In this document: positions 1 through 8,282 of the stretch, piece after piece
Layout of the letters: every line of letters starts with the position of its first letter
Numbering within the stretch: position 1 is the stretch's first letter
From: an uncultured Clostridium sp.
Lineage (GTDB): Bacteria > Bacillota > Clostridia > Lachnospirales > Lachnospiraceae
Length of the DNA stretch: 45,399 bases
Reading direction: 5' to 3'
Assembly (NCBI GenBank): GCA_900547035.1
Contig: URFM01000027.1
Location: 1 to 45,399, forward strand
The notes under the pieces: generated by a model
What the model was told of the DNA's origin: nothing
Databases searched by the model: none
What the model saw: the letters and a program-made list of their open reading frames with translations, nothing else
Made by a program: the position numbers and the translations under genes

Positions 1-2
1 TA

Positions 3-443
3 TCCAAGACTGTTAAAGGTGGACGTACCATGAGATTTTCCGCTCTGGTAGTAGTTGGTGATGGAAACGGCCATGTAGGCGTTGGTTTAGGAAAAGCAGG
101 AGAGGTTCCGGAGGCAATCCGCAAAGGCAAAGAGGCTGCTGTAAAGAACCTGGTAGAGATTCCGGTGGATGAGAACAAGAGCATTCCTCATGATTTCATC
201 GGCAAATTCGGAAGCGCGAGCGTTCTGTTAAAGAGAGCTCCCGAAGGTACCGGTATCATCGCAGGAGGTCCTGCACGTGCGGTTGTAGAGCTGGCTGGAA
301 TTAAGAATATCCGTACCAAGTCTCTGGGCTCCAACAATAAGACCAACGTAGTTTTAGCAACCCTGACCGGTCTTACCAGCCTTAAGACCCCTGAGGAGTT
401 TGCAAGACTGCGCGGCAAATCCGTAGAAGAAGTTCTGGGCTAA
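3..443 (+). CDS. rpsE: 30S ribosomal protein S5 (5' partial)
   Basis: Small-subunit protein S5, which sits near the decoding centre and supports translational fidelity. The reading frame is open to the left edge, so the true start lies outside the window; the first internal Met is at 30 but the residues before it ([10 protein letters not shown]) are also S5-like. The S5 C-terminal domain is clear: [20 protein letters not shown] near its start and the [18 protein letters not shown] segment later. It is followed 16 bases on by rpmD, the normal spc order. Confidence 0.97.
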   Translation, partial: SKTVKGGRTMRFSALVVVGDGNGHVGVGLGKAGEVPEAIRKGKEAAVKNLVEIPVDENKSIPHDFIGKFGSASVLLKRAPEGTGIIAGGPARAVVELAGIKNIRTKSLGSNNKTNVVLATLTGLTSLKTPEEFARLRGKSVEEVLG

Positions 444-459
444 TTAGGAGGTAATCGAC

Positions 460-642
460 ATGGCAGAGAAGTTAAAAATTACATTAGTAAAATCTCCCAT
501 CGGCGCCATCCCTAAGCAGAGAGCGACGGTTGAGGCCCTGGGACTGAAGAAGCTGCACAAAACCGTAGAGCTTCCGGACAACAGTGCTGTAAGAGGCATG
601 ATTCAGTCCGTAAGACACTTAGTGAAAGTAGAAGAAATCTAA
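460..642 (+). CDS. rpmD: 50S ribosomal protein L30
   Basis: Small large-subunit protein of 60 residues, the usual bacterial L30 length. It begins [14 protein letters not shown] and contains the L30 signature with [13 protein letters not shown] and an N-V-R-G-M-like stretch ([18 protein letters not shown]). An AGGAGG-type ribosome site lies just upstream (446-451). It lies between rpsE and rplO as in the canonical spc operon and is certainly co-transcribed with them. Confidence 0.97.
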   Translation: MAEKLKITLVKSPIGAIPKQRATVEALGLKKLHKTVELPDNSAVRGMIQSVRHLVKVEEI

Positions 643-668
643 AACTGACAGAGTAAGGAGGTGCAGTC

Positions 669-1109
669 ATGGAGTTATCTAATTTACAGCCTGCTGCTGG
701 CTCAAAGCACAGCGATAATTTTAGAAGAGGTCGTGGCCATGGTTCAGGAAACGGCAAAACTGCCGGTAAGGGACATAAGGGCCAGAAGGCTCGTTCCGGA
801 GCTACAAGACCTGGATTCGAGGGCGGCCAGATGCCTTTGTACCGGCGTCTGCCCAAACGCGGTTTCACTAATATCAATTCCAAGACCATTGTTGGAATTA
901 ATGTAAGCGCTCTTGAGAGATTCGACAACGAGGCGGTTGTTACCGTTGAGACCTTAGTAGAGGCCGGGGTTGTTAAGAATGTGAGAGATGGAGTTAAAAT
1001 TCTTGGAAACGGAGAATTAACCAAAAAGCTTACTGTGAAGGCCAACGCATTCAGCGAGGGTGCAAAATCTAAGATCGAGGCTTTAGGTGGAACCTGCGAG
1101 GTGATCTAA
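669..1109 (+). CDS. rplO: 50S ribosomal protein L15
   Basis: Large-subunit assembly protein L15, 146 residues, normal length. The basic, Gly-rich N-terminus ([20 protein letters not shown]) that threads into 23S rRNA is visible, followed by the conserved [18 protein letters not shown] block and a C-terminal globular part ending in [11 protein letters not shown] ribosome site AAGGAGG lies about 9 bases before the ATG. Its stop codon overlaps the secY start by one base (TAATG), so the two are translationally coupled. Confidence 0.97.
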   Translation: MELSNLQPAAGSKHSDNFRRGRGHGSGNGKTAGKGHKGQKARSGATRPGFEGGQMPLYRRLPKRGFTNINSKTIVGINVSALERFDNEAVVTVETLVEAGVVKNVRDGVKILGNGELTKKLTVKANAFSEGAKSKIEALGGTCEVI

Positions 1110-2422
1110 TGTTTAATTCAATCAGGAACGCATTTAAGGTGAAGGAGCTTAAAATCAAGCTCCTCTACACCTTTATGATGCTGGTGGTGATTCGATTCGG
1201 CAGCCAGCTTCCCATCCCCGGAGTGGAGACCAGCTTCTTCGCAGACTGGTTTGCCAGACAGACCGCGGATGTGTTCGGCTTTTTTAACGCGATGACAGGC
1301 GGATCCTTTTCCCAGATGTCCGTGTTTGCCTTGAGCATTACGCCCTATATCACTTCCTCCATCATTTTGCAGCTTCTGACCATTGCAATTCCTACACTTG
1401 AGGAAATGCATAAGGACGAAGACGGGCGGAAGAAAATTCAGCAATACACCAGATGCGTGACCGTGGGCCTGGCAGTGCTGGAATCCGGCGCTATGGCCAT
1501 CGGCTTTGGACGGCAGGGCTTTTTAATTGATTACAATGCCTGGAGCATTATTGTAGCGGTTGCCACAATGACCGCAGGAAGCGCGCTGCTTATGTGGATC
1601 GGCGAGCAGATTACGGAGAAAGGCGTTGGAAATGGTATTTCCATCGTGTTGCTGTTCAATATCCTGTCCAGCATTCCTACGGATATCCGGAATCTTTACT
1701 ACGAATTCGTATTCGGACAGGTGATTGCAGTTCAGGCCATTCGGCTTCTGATCATTTTTGCGGTGATTGTAGCCATGGTAGTATTTGTAATCGTTTTAAA
1801 TGATGCTCAGAGAAATATCCCGGTTCAGTATTCCAAGAAAATGGTGGGCCGCAAGCTGGTAGGCGGACAGGCGTCCAGCATTCCCCTGAAGGTGAATACC
1901 GCAGGTGTTATGCCGGTTATCTTTGCCTCATCGATCATGTCCTTCCCGGTAGTGATTGCCCAGTTCTTTTCTGTGGACTATAATACTACGGGCGGCAAAA
2001 TACTGATGATGCTTAATTCCGGTTCCTGGTGCAATCCGGATCAGCCGATTTATTCCATCGGATTACTCGTTTATATTGTCTTGATTGTAATGTTTGCGTA
2101 TTTCTATACCTCCATTGCCTTCAATCCGCTGGAAGTGGCCAACAATATGAAAAAGCAGGGTGGATTTATCCCGGGCATTCGGCCCGGCCGTCCCACCAGC
2201 GATTATTTGAGCCACATTTTGAATTATATTGTTCTGATCGGCGCTGTGGGTCTGATCGTTGTTTCCGTAGTACCGATTGTTGTTTCCGGCGTATTCAGCA
2301 TGAGCCGTCTGTCCTTTGCAGGCACTTCGCTGATCATCATTGTTTCGGTGGTGCTGGAAACCATCAAGTCAATAGAGTCTCAAATGCTTGTGCGTTATTA
2401 TAAGGGGTTTCTGAACGATTAA
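1109..2422 (+). CDS. secY: Preprotein translocase subunit SecY
   Basis: Channel subunit of the SecYEG translocon in the cytoplasmic membrane, 437 residues. About ten hydrophobic helices can be seen. Landmarks are the N-terminal [18 protein letters not shown], the GSQLPIPGV segment after helix 1, the plug/helix 2 region around [18 protein letters not shown], and the cytoplasmic loop with [16 protein letters not shown]. The start overlaps rplO by one base. The family exports Sec-dependent proteins, which here include several signal-peptide proteins encoded in the window. Confidence 0.98.
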   Translation: MFNSIRNAFKVKELKIKLLYTFMMLVVIRFGSQLPIPGVETSFFADWFARQTADVFGFFNAMTGGSFSQMSVFALSITPYITSSIILQLLTIAIPTLEEMHKDEDGRKKIQQYTRCVTVGLAVLESGAMAIGFGRQGFLIDYNAWSIIVAVATMTAGSALLMWIGEQITEKGVGNGISIVLLFNILSSIPTDIRNLYYEFVFGQVIAVQAIRLLIIFAVIVAMVVFVIVLNDAQRNIPVQYSKKMVGRKLVGGQASSIPLKVNTAGVMPVIFASSIMSFPVVIAQFFSVDYNTTGGKILMMLNSGSWCNPDQPIYSIGLLVYIVLIVMFAYFYTSIAFNPLEVANNMKKQGGFIPGIRPGRPTSDYLSHILNYIVLIGAVGLIVVSVVPIVVSGVFSMSRLSFAGTSLIIIVSVVLETIKSIESQMLVRYYKGFLND

Positions 2423-2424
2423 TC

Positions 2425-2458
2425 AATCTGCCTTTGTGGTATTCCACAAGGGCGGATT
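2425..2458 (+). other. Long intergenic hairpin between secY and adk
   Basis: Two 15-base arms (2425-2439 and 2444-2458) pair completely if two G-U pairs are allowed, with a TATT loop. No T-run follows, so it is not a typical terminator. It may slow RNases or partly attenuate transcription between the secretion gene and adk. The role is inferred only from structure. Confidence 0.6.
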
Positions 2459-2504
2459 AATTGCGTTTGTCAGGGAATATATCAAAGGGAGGAGAGGTAA
2501 GATT

Positions 2505-3149
2505 ATGAAGATTGTCATGTTAGGAGCACCTGGAGCCGGTAAAGGTACCCAGGCTAAGAAGATTGCCGGGAAGTATGGAATTCCTCATGTTTCTACAGGG
2601 GACATTTTCAGAGCCAACATCAAGAACGGTACAAAGCTGGGCATGCAGGCGAAAGCCTATATGGATGCGGGCAATTTGGTGCCGGATGAAATTACCATCG
2701 GGATGCTTCTGGACCGGATTCATCAGGAGGACTGTGAAAAGGGATATGTGCTGGACGGATTTCCCAGGACTATTCCGCAGGCTGAGAGTCTGACAGCTGC
2801 CCTGAAGGAGCGGGGGGAATCCATCGATTACGCTATCGATGTAGATGTGCCTGATGAAAATATTATTCGCCGGATGTCCGGAAGAAGAGCCTGCCTTTCC
2901 TGCGGAGCAACCTACCATATTGTATACAATGCCCCTAAAAAAGAGGGCGTGTGCGATCAATGCGGTGAACCCCTTGTGCTGAGGGACGATGATAAGCCGG
3001 AAACGGTTCAGAACCGTCTAAATGTATATCACCGCCAGACTCAGCCTTTGATTGATTATTATAAGAAGGAAGGCGTTCTGGCCCAGGTGGACGGAACCCA
3101 GGATATGGAGCAGGTATTTCAGGATATCGTGAAAATTTTAGGAGCTTAA
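2505..3149 (+). CDS. adk: Adenylate kinase
   Basis: Cytoplasmic enzyme converting ATP + AMP to two ADP, 214 residues. The P-loop GAPGAGKGT is at residues 7-15. The LID domain carries two Cys pairs ([10 protein letters not shown] and VCDQCGEPL), the zinc-binding form common in Gram-positive bacteria. The DGFPRT motif is intact. The frame is open upstream to 2436, but the ATG at 2505 fits the family N-terminus ([10 protein letters not shown]) and has an AGGAGAGG ribosome site at 2490-2497. Placed between secY and map, as in most Firmicutes. Confidence 0.98.
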   Translation: MKIVMLGAPGAGKGTQAKKIAGKYGIPHVSTGDIFRANIKNGTKLGMQAKAYMDAGNLVPDEITIGMLLDRIHQEDCEKGYVLDGFPRTIPQAESLTAALKERGESIDYAIDVDVPDENIIRRMSGRRACLSCGATYHIVYNAPKKEGVCDQCGEPLVLRDDDKPETVQNRLNVYHRQTQPLIDYYKKEGVLAQVDGTQDMEQVFQDIVKILGA

Positions 3150-3155
3150 AGGGTT

Positions 3156-3911
3156 ATGGTGACAATAAAATCAGAACGGGAAATTGAATTGATGCGGGAG
3201 GCCGGCCGGATTCTGGCAAAGGTTCACGAGCAGCTGGCAAAGGAGATCCGAGTGGGAATGACTACTAAGGAAATCGACCGGATTTGTGAGGAACTGATCC
3301 GGGGATATGGCTGCATCCCATCCTTCTTGAATTATGAAGGGTATCCGGCCTCGGTGTGCGTATCTGTCAATGATGAGGTGGTTCACGGTATTCCCAGCAA
3401 ACACCGTCATTTGAAGGAAGGCGATATCGTAAGCTTGGATACCGGTGTGATATGGAAGGGTTATCAGTCGGATGCGGCCAGAACTCATATGGTGGGACAG
3501 GTTTCCGAAGAGGCCAAAAAACTGGTGGAGGTAACGGAGCAAAGCTTTTTTGAGGGAATCAAGTTTGCAAAGCCGGGTTACCATTTAAACGATATCGGAA
3601 CCGCTATTCAAAAATATGCGGAAAGCTTTGGCTTTGGCGTGGTACGGGATCTGGTGGGACATGGAATCGGTACGAATATGCATGAAGATCCGGAAATTCC
3701 AAACTTCGCTCAGAAGCGCAAGGGCATTCGCCTGACGCCGGGAATGACTCTGGCCATTGAGCCTATGATTACTGCCGGGAGATACGACGTAGTGTGGGGC
3801 GACGACGGCTGGACGGTTACCACCGAGGACGGTTCTCTGGCTTCTCATTATGAGAATACCATTCTGATTACAGATGGAGAGCCTGAAATTTTATCACTGC
3901 AGCAGAGGTAG
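3156..3911 (+). CDS. map: Methionine aminopeptidase type I
   Basis: Removes the initiator Met from nascent proteins; 251 residues, type Ia length without an N-terminal zinc finger. The dimetal ligands are all visible: Asp in SLDTGVIWKGYQSD (two Asp), His in GHGIGTNMHEDP, Glu in AIEPMI and Glu in SHYENTILIT. It lies 6 bases after adk. ATG at 3156 is chosen; a GTG follows immediately at 3159, so the exact first residue is uncertain by one codon. Confidence 0.98.
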   Translation: MVTIKSEREIELMREAGRILAKVHEQLAKEIRVGMTTKEIDRICEELIRGYGCIPSFLNYEGYPASVCVSVNDEVVHGIPSKHRHLKEGDIVSLDTGVIWKGYQSDAARTHMVGQVSEEAKKLVEVTEQSFFEGIKFAKPGYHLNDIGTAIQKYAESFGFGVVRDLVGHGIGTNMHEDPEIPNFAQKRKGIRLTPGMTLAIEPMITAGRYDVVWGDDGWTVTTEDGSLASHYENTILITDGEPEILSLQQR

Positions 3912-3913
3912 AA

Positions 3914-4189
3914 ATGGCGGAATTTAGAATCGGCGGCCTTGCAAGGAGCAAGGCCGGCCACGATAAAAATGAGCTGTATGTCATCACCAGCCAGGATGAA
4001 ACATATGTATATCTGAGCGACGGCCGCTGCCATCCTTTGGAAAAGCCAAAACGCAAGAATCGAAAGCATTTGTCTCCGGAAACCTGGTATGATGAAAGCT
4101 TAGCAATGAAACTGACACAGGCCGGTGGAGCCAGGAATGAAGAGATTCGGGCTCTGATCCGCAGCCGCAAGCAGCAGGAGGGAATTTAA
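3914..4189 (+). CDS. KOW-domain RNA-binding protein
   Basis: Small basic protein of 91 residues that starts 2 bases after map. The N-terminal half resembles the KOW/L14e-type fold ([21 protein letters not shown]), which binds RNA in ribosomal proteins and transcription factors. The C-terminal half is basic ([13 protein letters not shown]) and ends in a predicted helix rich in Arg and Glu. Genes like this sit between map and infA in many Clostridia, which suggests a translation-related role, but no defined function is known to me. Confidence 0.85.
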   Translation: MAEFRIGGLARSKAGHDKNELYVITSQDETYVYLSDGRCHPLEKPKRKNRKHLSPETWYDESLAMKLTQAGGARNEEIRALIRSRKQQEGI

Positions 4190-4193
4190 AAAT

Positions 4194-4412
4194 ATGTCAA
4201 AAGCAGACGTGATTGAGATTGAAGGAACAGTAGTGGAGAAGCTGCCCAACGCCATGTTCCAGGTGGAACTGGAAAATGGCCATCAGGTTCTGGCCCACAT
4301 CAGCGGCAAGCTGCGGATGAATTATATCCGTATTCTCCCTGGTGACCGGGTAACCATCGAACTGTCCCCATATGATCTGTCCAAGGGCCGCATTATCTGG
4401 CGGGATAAGTAA
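4194..4412 (+). CDS. infA: Translation initiation factor IF-1
   Basis: 72 residues, the exact usual length, with a single S1-like OB fold: [28 protein letters not shown], then [19 protein letters not shown] and a [10 protein letters not shown] end. IF-1 occupies the ribosomal A site during initiation. A GGAGG ribosome site lies before the ATG, overlapping the end of the KOW gene, so the two are coupled. Confidence 0.98.
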   Translation: MSKADVIEIEGTVVEKLPNAMFQVELENGHQVLAHISGKLRMNYIRILPGDRVTIELSPYDLSKGRIIWRDK

Positions 4413-4440
4413 AAGGACGGAAATTTCAGGCACGGAGAGA

Positions 4441-4467
4441 GCGGGAAAAGACAGACGACCTTCCCGC
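4441..4467 (+). other. GC-rich hairpin between infA and rpmJ
   Basis: GCGGGAA (4441-4447) and TTCCCGC (4461-4467) form a perfect 7-bp stem with a 13-base loop. No T-run follows. It lies upstream of an internal promoter and may weaken read-through from the spc part into the alpha part; this is inference. Confidence 0.45.
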
Positions 4468-4512
4468 GACACGCCAGGGGCAGATGTTCAATAAAATCAT
4501 AGCAAAAAGTGC

Positions 4513-4541
4513 TTGCATTTCATGTCCATCAATGATATAAT
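4513..4541 (+). promoter_or_regulatory. Predicted sigma-A promoter before rpmJ
   Basis: TTGCAT (4513-4518), a 17-base spacer and a perfect TATAAT (4536-4541). The distance to the rpmJ GTG at 4582 is about 40 bases. It would give rpmJ-rpsM-rpsK-rpsD-rpoA-rplQ their own promoter in addition to read-through from the spc operon. Confidence 0.75.
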
Positions 4542-4581
4542 GCTTTAGCAACTTTGTTGGTCTATAGAAAGGAGAATTACT

Positions 4582-4695
4582 GTGAAGGTTAGATCATCCG
4601 TAAAGCCGATCTGCGAAAAGTGCAAGATCATAAAGAGAAAAGGCAGTATCAGAGTAATTTGTGAAAACCCAAAGCATAAACAGAGACAAGGTTAA
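4582..4695 (+). CDS. rpmJ: 50S ribosomal protein L36
   Basis: 37-residue L36 with a GTG start: [20 protein letters not shown], then [14 protein letters not shown]. The Cys-x2-Cys, Cys and His zinc ligands are all present, so this is the zinc-binding (C+) form. A GAAAGGAG ribosome site at 4567-4574 fits the GTG. Standard position between infA and rpsM. Confidence 0.96.
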   Translation: MKVRSSVKPICEKCKIIKRKGSIRVICENPKHKQRQG

Positions 4696-4720
4696 TTAAT
4701 TTAGGAGGTGTAAGAAACAC

Positions 4721-5089
4721 ATGGCTCGTATTTCAGGAGTTGACTTACCAAGAGAAAAACGTGTTGAGATCGGTCTGACATACATCTACGGAATTGGTAG
4801 ATCCAGTTCTAACCGTATCTTAGCAGAAGCCGGCGTTAATCCCGACACTCGTGTAAAGGATCTGACCGACGATGAGGTGAAGAAGCTGGCTGCTATTATC
4901 GCAGATACCCAGGTAGTAGAAGGTGACCTGCGCAGAGAGATCGCGATGAACATTAAGCGTCTGCAGGAAATTGGCTGCTACAGAGGAATCCGTCACAGAA
5001 AGAGCCTTCCGGTTCGCGGGCAGAAGACCAAGACCAACGCAAGAACCTGCAAGGGACCGAGAAAGACTGTTGCTAATAAGAAAAAGTAA
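4721..5089 (+). CDS. rpsM: 30S ribosomal protein S13
   Basis: Head protein of the small subunit that contacts P-site tRNA and the subunit bridge; 122 residues. It begins [25 protein letters not shown], has the helix-hairpin-helix segment, and ends in the basic tail [30 protein letters not shown] ribosome site precedes the ATG. It opens the alpha operon. Confidence 0.98.
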   Translation: MARISGVDLPREKRVEIGLTYIYGIGRSSSNRILAEAGVNPDTRVKDLTDDEVKKLAAIIADTQVVEGDLRREIAMNIKRLQEIGCYRGIRHRKSLPVRGQKTKTNARTCKGPRKTVANKKK

Positions 5090-5104
5090 GTACTTGATGA
5101 GGTA

Positions 5105-5189
5105 GTTTCGAATCTAGTACGAACTTCATTCGTCAGAAACTGTAACCCGAATTCGATTTGTATGTTTTAAAAACAGGAAGAGCGAATTC
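5105..5189 (+). other. Structured spacer between rpsM and rpsK
   Basis: The 129-base rpsM-rpsK gap is long for this operon and holds two nested-looking inverted repeats. GTTTCGAAT (5105-5113) can pair with ATTCG and GAAAC (5128-5132, 5136-5140), with three unpaired bases between. GAATTCG (5149-5155) can pair with CGAATTC (5183-5189). A leader-type regulatory RNA, for example an S4 target, is possible but unproven. Confidence 0.4.
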
Positions 5190-5218
5190 AAGATTATGAG
5201 AAAGTAGGTTAGTTTATA

Positions 5219-5623
5219 ATGGCTAAAAAAGTGTCCACTACAGCAAAAAAAGTGACAAAAAAGCGTGTAAAGAAAAACGTTGAACGCGGACAGGCACACA
5301 TCCAGTCATCTTTCAATAACACCATTGTTACGTTGACGGATACACAGGGCAATGCGTTATCCTGGGCAAGTGCCGGTGGTCTGGGATTTAGAGGTTCAAG
5401 AAAATCTACTCCTTATGCTGCTCAGATGGCGGCAGAAACTGCGACAAAAGCAGCTCTTGTACATGGCTTGAAATCCGTAGACGTTATGGTAAAGGGCCCC
5501 GGCTCAGGCCGTGAGGCAGCGATCCGCGCCCTGCAGGCTTGCGGACTGGAAGTAACCAGCATTAAGGATGTAACCCCGGTTCCCCACAATGGATGCCGGC
5601 CGCCCAAGCGTAGAAGAGTCTGA
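5219..5623 (+). CDS. rpsK: 30S ribosomal protein S11
   Basis: Platform protein S11, 134 residues. A basic N-terminal tail ([19 protein letters not shown]) is followed by the conserved [21 protein letters not shown] and [15 protein letters not shown] blocks, and the C-terminal [12 protein letters not shown] end is typical. The ribosome site is weak (AAAGTAGG, about 10 bases away), unlike its neighbours, which fits regulated or structure-dependent translation after the long spacer. Confidence 0.98.
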   Translation: MAKKVSTTAKKVTKKRVKKNVERGQAHIQSSFNNTIVTLTDTQGNALSWASAGGLGFRGSRKSTPYAAQMAAETATKAALVHGLKSVDVMVKGPGSGREAAIRALQACGLEVTSIKDVTPVPHNGCRPPKRRRV

Positions 5624-5642
5624 TTTTAGGAGGTAAAGAAAA

Positions 5643-6236
5643 GTGGCAGTAGATAGAGTTCCTGTTCTTAAAAGATGCAGATCCTTGGGACTGGATCCCA
5701 TCTATTTAGGAATTGACAAGAAATCCAATAGAGAGTCCAAAAGAGCAAATAAGAAAGTCAGCGAGTATGGAATGCAGCTGAGAGAAAAGCAGAAAGCCAA
5801 ATTCATCTACGGCGTTCTGGAGAAGCCTTTCCGTAATTACTATAAGAAGGCAGACCGTATGAGCGGTCAGAACGGTGAGAACCTGCTTCGCCTGCTGGAG
5901 TGCAGACTGGACAACGTTCTGTTCCGCATGGGCTTTGGCCGTACCCGTAAGGAGACCAGACAGATTGTAGATCACAAGCATGTTCTGGTAAACGGCAAGC
6001 AGATCAATATCCCGTCCTATCAGGTAAAGCCCGGTGACGTGATTGAGATCAAAGAGAAGCACAAATCCGCTCAGAGATATAAGGATATTCTGGAGGTGAC
6101 CGGCGGACGTCTGATCCCTGCATGGCTGGACGTTGACCAGGAGAACCTTCGCGGAACTGTTAAGGAATATCCCACCAGAGACGAGATCGATGTTCCTGTA
6201 AACGAGATGCTGATCGTTGAGTTGTACTCTAAGTAA
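5643..6236 (+). CDS. rpsD: 30S ribosomal protein S4 (zinc-free form)
   Basis: Primary 16S rRNA binder and assembly initiator, 197 residues, GTG start with AGGAGG at 5629-5634. The N-terminal region lacks the four-Cys zinc motif, so this is the C-minus paralogue type. The S4 RNA-binding domain is clear around residues 90-150: CRLDNVLFRMGFGRTRKETR, then HVLVNGKQINIPSYQVKPGD. S4 is a known autoregulator in other bacteria, so it is a candidate ligand of the structured spacer upstream of rpsK. Confidence 0.97.
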   Translation: MAVDRVPVLKRCRSLGLDPIYLGIDKKSNRESKRANKKVSEYGMQLREKQKAKFIYGVLEKPFRNYYKKADRMSGQNGENLLRLLECRLDNVLFRMGFGRTRKETRQIVDHKHVLVNGKQINIPSYQVKPGDVIEIKEKHKSAQRYKDILEVTGGRLIPAWLDVDQENLRGTVKEYPTRDEIDVPVNEMLIVELYSK

Positions 6237-6251
6237 GTTGTATAATTTCCT

Positions 6252-6297
6252 GTAGCAGTTCAGGATGGCGCGCAGATGAGCCGTCCTGAACAGTTAC
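6252..6297. repeat. Inverted repeat of the GTAACAGTTCAGGA family, copy 1
   Basis: Arms 6252-6269 and 6280-6297 match at 16 of 18 positions as an inverted repeat around a 10-base loop. The outer arm reads GTARCWGTTCAGGA. Related arms occur at 7312, 20046 and 22492, always between genes. Here it fills the rpsD-rpoA gap. Confidence 0.75.
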
Positions 6298-6342
6298 GAT
6301 TACCCTCGGAATTGAATCAAAACCCAAAAGGAGGGGCTATTC

Positions 6343-7305
6343 GTGTTCGATTTTGAAAAACCAAACATTGAAATCGCTGAGATTTCAGACGACAAGAGAT
6401 ACGGCAAGTTTGTAGTTGAACCACTTGAGAGAGGCTACGGCACTACGCTGGGCAACTCCCTGAGAAGGATTATGCTTTCTTCCCTTCCAGGCGCCGCAGT
6501 GAGTCAGGTAAAAATCGACGGCGTTCTGCATGAGTTCAGTTCCATCCCCGGCGTGAAAGAGGATGTGACCGAAATCATTATGAACATCAAAAGCTTAGCG
6601 ATCAAGAATAACAGCGATACTGACGAGCCCAAAGTTGCCTATATCGAATTTGAGGGCGAGGGCGTGATTACCGCTGCGGACATACAGGCTGATGCGGATA
6701 TTGAAATTATGAATCCCGACCAGGTGATCGCCACTTTAAGCGGCGGTACGGACAGCAAGTTTTATATGGAGCTGACCATCACCAAGGGACGTGGATATGT
6801 AAGCGCAGACAAGAATAAGAACGAGGATCTTCCGATTGGCGTGATTGCTGTGGATTCTATTTACACCCCTGTGGAGCGTGTAAATATGGCAGTGACCAAC
6901 ACCCGTGTAGGGCAACAGACGGACTATGACAAGCTGATTCTGGAGATCTACACCAACGGAACCCTGGCGCCCGACGAGGCGGTAAGCCTTGCGGCCAAGG
7001 TGCTCAGCGAGCACCTGAACCTTTTCATCGATCTTTCCGAGAACGCCAAGACCGCAGAGATCATGGTGGAGAAGGAGGACAACGAGAAGGAGAAGGTTCT
7101 GGAGATGAACATCGACGAGCTGGAGCTCTCTGTTCGTTCCTACAACTGTCTGAAAAGAGCTGGAATCAATACGGTGGAGGAACTGTGCAACAGAACCTCT
7201 GAGGATATGATGAAAGTTCGGAATCTGGGCCGCAAGTCCCTGGAAGAGGTGCTTGCAAAGCTGAAGGAATTAGGTCTTCAGTTAAACCCCAGCGACGATC
7301 AATAA
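6343..7305 (+). CDS. rpoA: RNA polymerase alpha subunit
   Basis: Alpha subunit, 320 residues, GTG start with an AGGAGGGG ribosome site. The N-terminal dimerisation domain begins [10 protein letters not shown] and has the [26 protein letters not shown] block. The C-terminal domain (about 245-310) shows [22 protein letters not shown] and [15 protein letters not shown], the part that contacts UP elements and activators. It lies between rpsD and rplQ as in other Firmicutes. Confidence 0.98.
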   Translation: MFDFEKPNIEIAEISDDKRYGKFVVEPLERGYGTTLGNSLRRIMLSSLPGAAVSQVKIDGVLHEFSSIPGVKEDVTEIIMNIKSLAIKNNSDTDEPKVAYIEFEGEGVITAADIQADADIEIMNPDQVIATLSGGTDSKFYMELTITKGRGYVSADKNKNEDLPIGVIAVDSIYTPVERVNMAVTNTRVGQQTDYDKLILEIYTNGTLAPDEAVSLAAKVLSEHLNLFIDLSENAKTAEIMVEKEDNEKEKVLEMNIDELELSVRSYNCLKRAGINTVEELCNRTSEDMMKVRNLGRKSLEEVLAKLKELGLQLNPSDDQ

Positions 7306-7311
7306 TACAAA

Positions 7312-7341
7312 GTAACAGTTCGGGATGTCCTGAACTGCTGC
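7312..7341. repeat. Inverted repeat of the GTAACAGTTCAGGA family, copy 2
   Basis: GTAACAGTTCGGGA (7312-7325) faces TCCTGAACTGCTGC (7328-7341) across two bases; the arms match at 11 of 14 positions. It follows the rpoA stop by 6 bases and precedes the tandem hairpins before rplQ. Confidence 0.7.
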
Positions 7342-7353
7342 AATACAGGCACA

Positions 7354-7444
7354 GCCGGTAAGTCCAAAGAAGCGCGGCAGTGTCAGCCATCAAAAAGTGG
7401 CGGGTAAAAGGCCGGGACCAGTAAGTCCAAAAGAAGCGTGGTCC
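7354..7444 (+). ncRNA. Tandem hairpins with a shared loop before rplQ
   Basis: Two hairpins carry nearly the same loop. The first has stem GCCG/CGGC (7354-7357, 7375-7378) and loop 7358-7374; the second has stem GGACCA/TGGTCC (7415-7420, 7439-7444) and loop 7421-7438. The loops share GTAAGTCC-AAA(A)-GAAGCG, while the closing stems differ but still pair. A small GCCA/TGGC hairpin lies between them (7386-7401). Conserved loops on covarying stems point to a functional RNA, probably a leader acting on rplQ. Confidence 0.6.
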
Positions 7445-7476
7445 AGGTTCTCCGCAGAATAATGGAGGAAAACGAA

Positions 7477-8013
7477 ATGGCAGGATATAGAAAATTAGGA
7501 AGAACTTCCAACCAGAGAAAGGCACTGATCAGAAGCCAGGTAACGGCTTTGCTGTATCATGGAAAGATCCGTACCACTGAGGCGAGAGCCAAGGAAATCC
7601 GCAAGGTAGCCGAAGGCCTGATCGCTATGGCTGTGAAGGAAAAAGACAATTACGAGACTGTTAAGGTAACTGCTAAGGTTGCTCGTAAGGACAAAGACGG
7701 AAAGCGTGTGAAAGAGGTTGTAGACGGCAAGAAGGTAACCGTATATGATGAGGTGGAGAAGGAGATCAAGAAGGATAAGCCCTCCAGACTGCATGCCAGA
7801 AGACAGATGTTAAAGGTTCTTTACGATGTAACTGAGGTTCCCACCCAGCAGGCCGGCAGAAAGAAAAATACCAAGAATGTGGACTTGGTAGGAAAGCTTT
7901 TTGATGAGATTGCTCCCAAGTACCAGAGCCGTAACGGTGGTTATACCAGAATGATCAAGATCGGACAGAGAAAGGGCGACGCCGCTATGGAGGTTCTGCT
8001 CGAACTGGTATAA
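7477..8013 (+). CDS. rplQ: 50S ribosomal protein L17 with central insertion
   Basis: Large-subunit protein L17, 178 residues against a usual 115-130. The N-terminal part (AGYRKLGRTSNQRKALIRS) and the C-terminal part (KLFDEIAPKYQSRNGGYTRM) are typical. Between them, at about residues 55-95, lies a charged Lys/Glu/Val-rich insertion before the conserved LHARRQ. An in-frame GTG exists at 7438, but the ATG at 7477 has GGAGG 8 bases upstream and matches the family start. Last gene of the alpha operon. Confidence 0.96.
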   Translation: MAGYRKLGRTSNQRKALIRSQVTALLYHGKIRTTEARAKEIRKVAEGLIAMAVKEKDNYETVKVTAKVARKDKDGKRVKEVVDGKKVTVYDEVEKEIKKDKPSRLHARRQMLKVLYDVTEVPTQQAGRKKNTKNVDLVGKLFDEIAPKYQSRNGGYTRMIKIGQRKGDAAMEVLLELV

Positions 8014-8114
8014 TACGAGCCTAGTACGAGTCATACCTGACCACTTAACGAGGTATCTCACGAGTTTAGTGGACATGGTATAATGTTCGGAAAATTACTA
8101 AGATCAAACAGGAG

Positions 8115-8146
8115 GAGACAGTGCTGAAAAGGCCCTGTCTCTTTTT
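8115..8146 (+). terminator. Rho-independent terminator after rplQ
   Basis: GAGACAG (8115-8121) pairs with CTGTCTC (8135-8141), followed by TTTTT. It ends the spc/alpha gene string about 100 bases after the rplQ stop. Confidence 0.8.
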
Positions 8147-8191
8147 GCATCGTTTGTTTAAAACCTTACGGCGGCGAAAGAATATCGTAAG

Positions 8192-8221
8192 TTGACGGAA
8201 TCATACACAAACGTCTATAAT
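8192..8221 (+). promoter_or_regulatory. Predicted sigma-A promoter for the 8283 gene
   Basis: TTGACG (8192-8197), an 18-base spacer and TATAAT (8216-8221). It leaves a leader of about 55 bases before the ATG at 8283 and lies after the rplQ terminator. Confidence 0.7.
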
Positions 8222-8282
8222 GAAGTCAGAGAAGAAGTGAGAGAAAAGCATCAGGGGAAGTCCCCTGCGGAGGAGGTAGCCT

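Noticed and set aside
5116..8030. Shared CTAGTACGA at 5114 and 8020 as a repeat
   Set aside because: Only about nine bases match, with no similar flanks or pairing; too short to support.
8160..8190. AAAACC at 8160 as a third ECF-type promoter before the wall-repeat genes
   Set aside because: Sixteen bases downstream the sequence is ATATCG, not CGTCTA. The CGTCTA at 8212 is at the wrong distance and is part of a sigma-A promoter.
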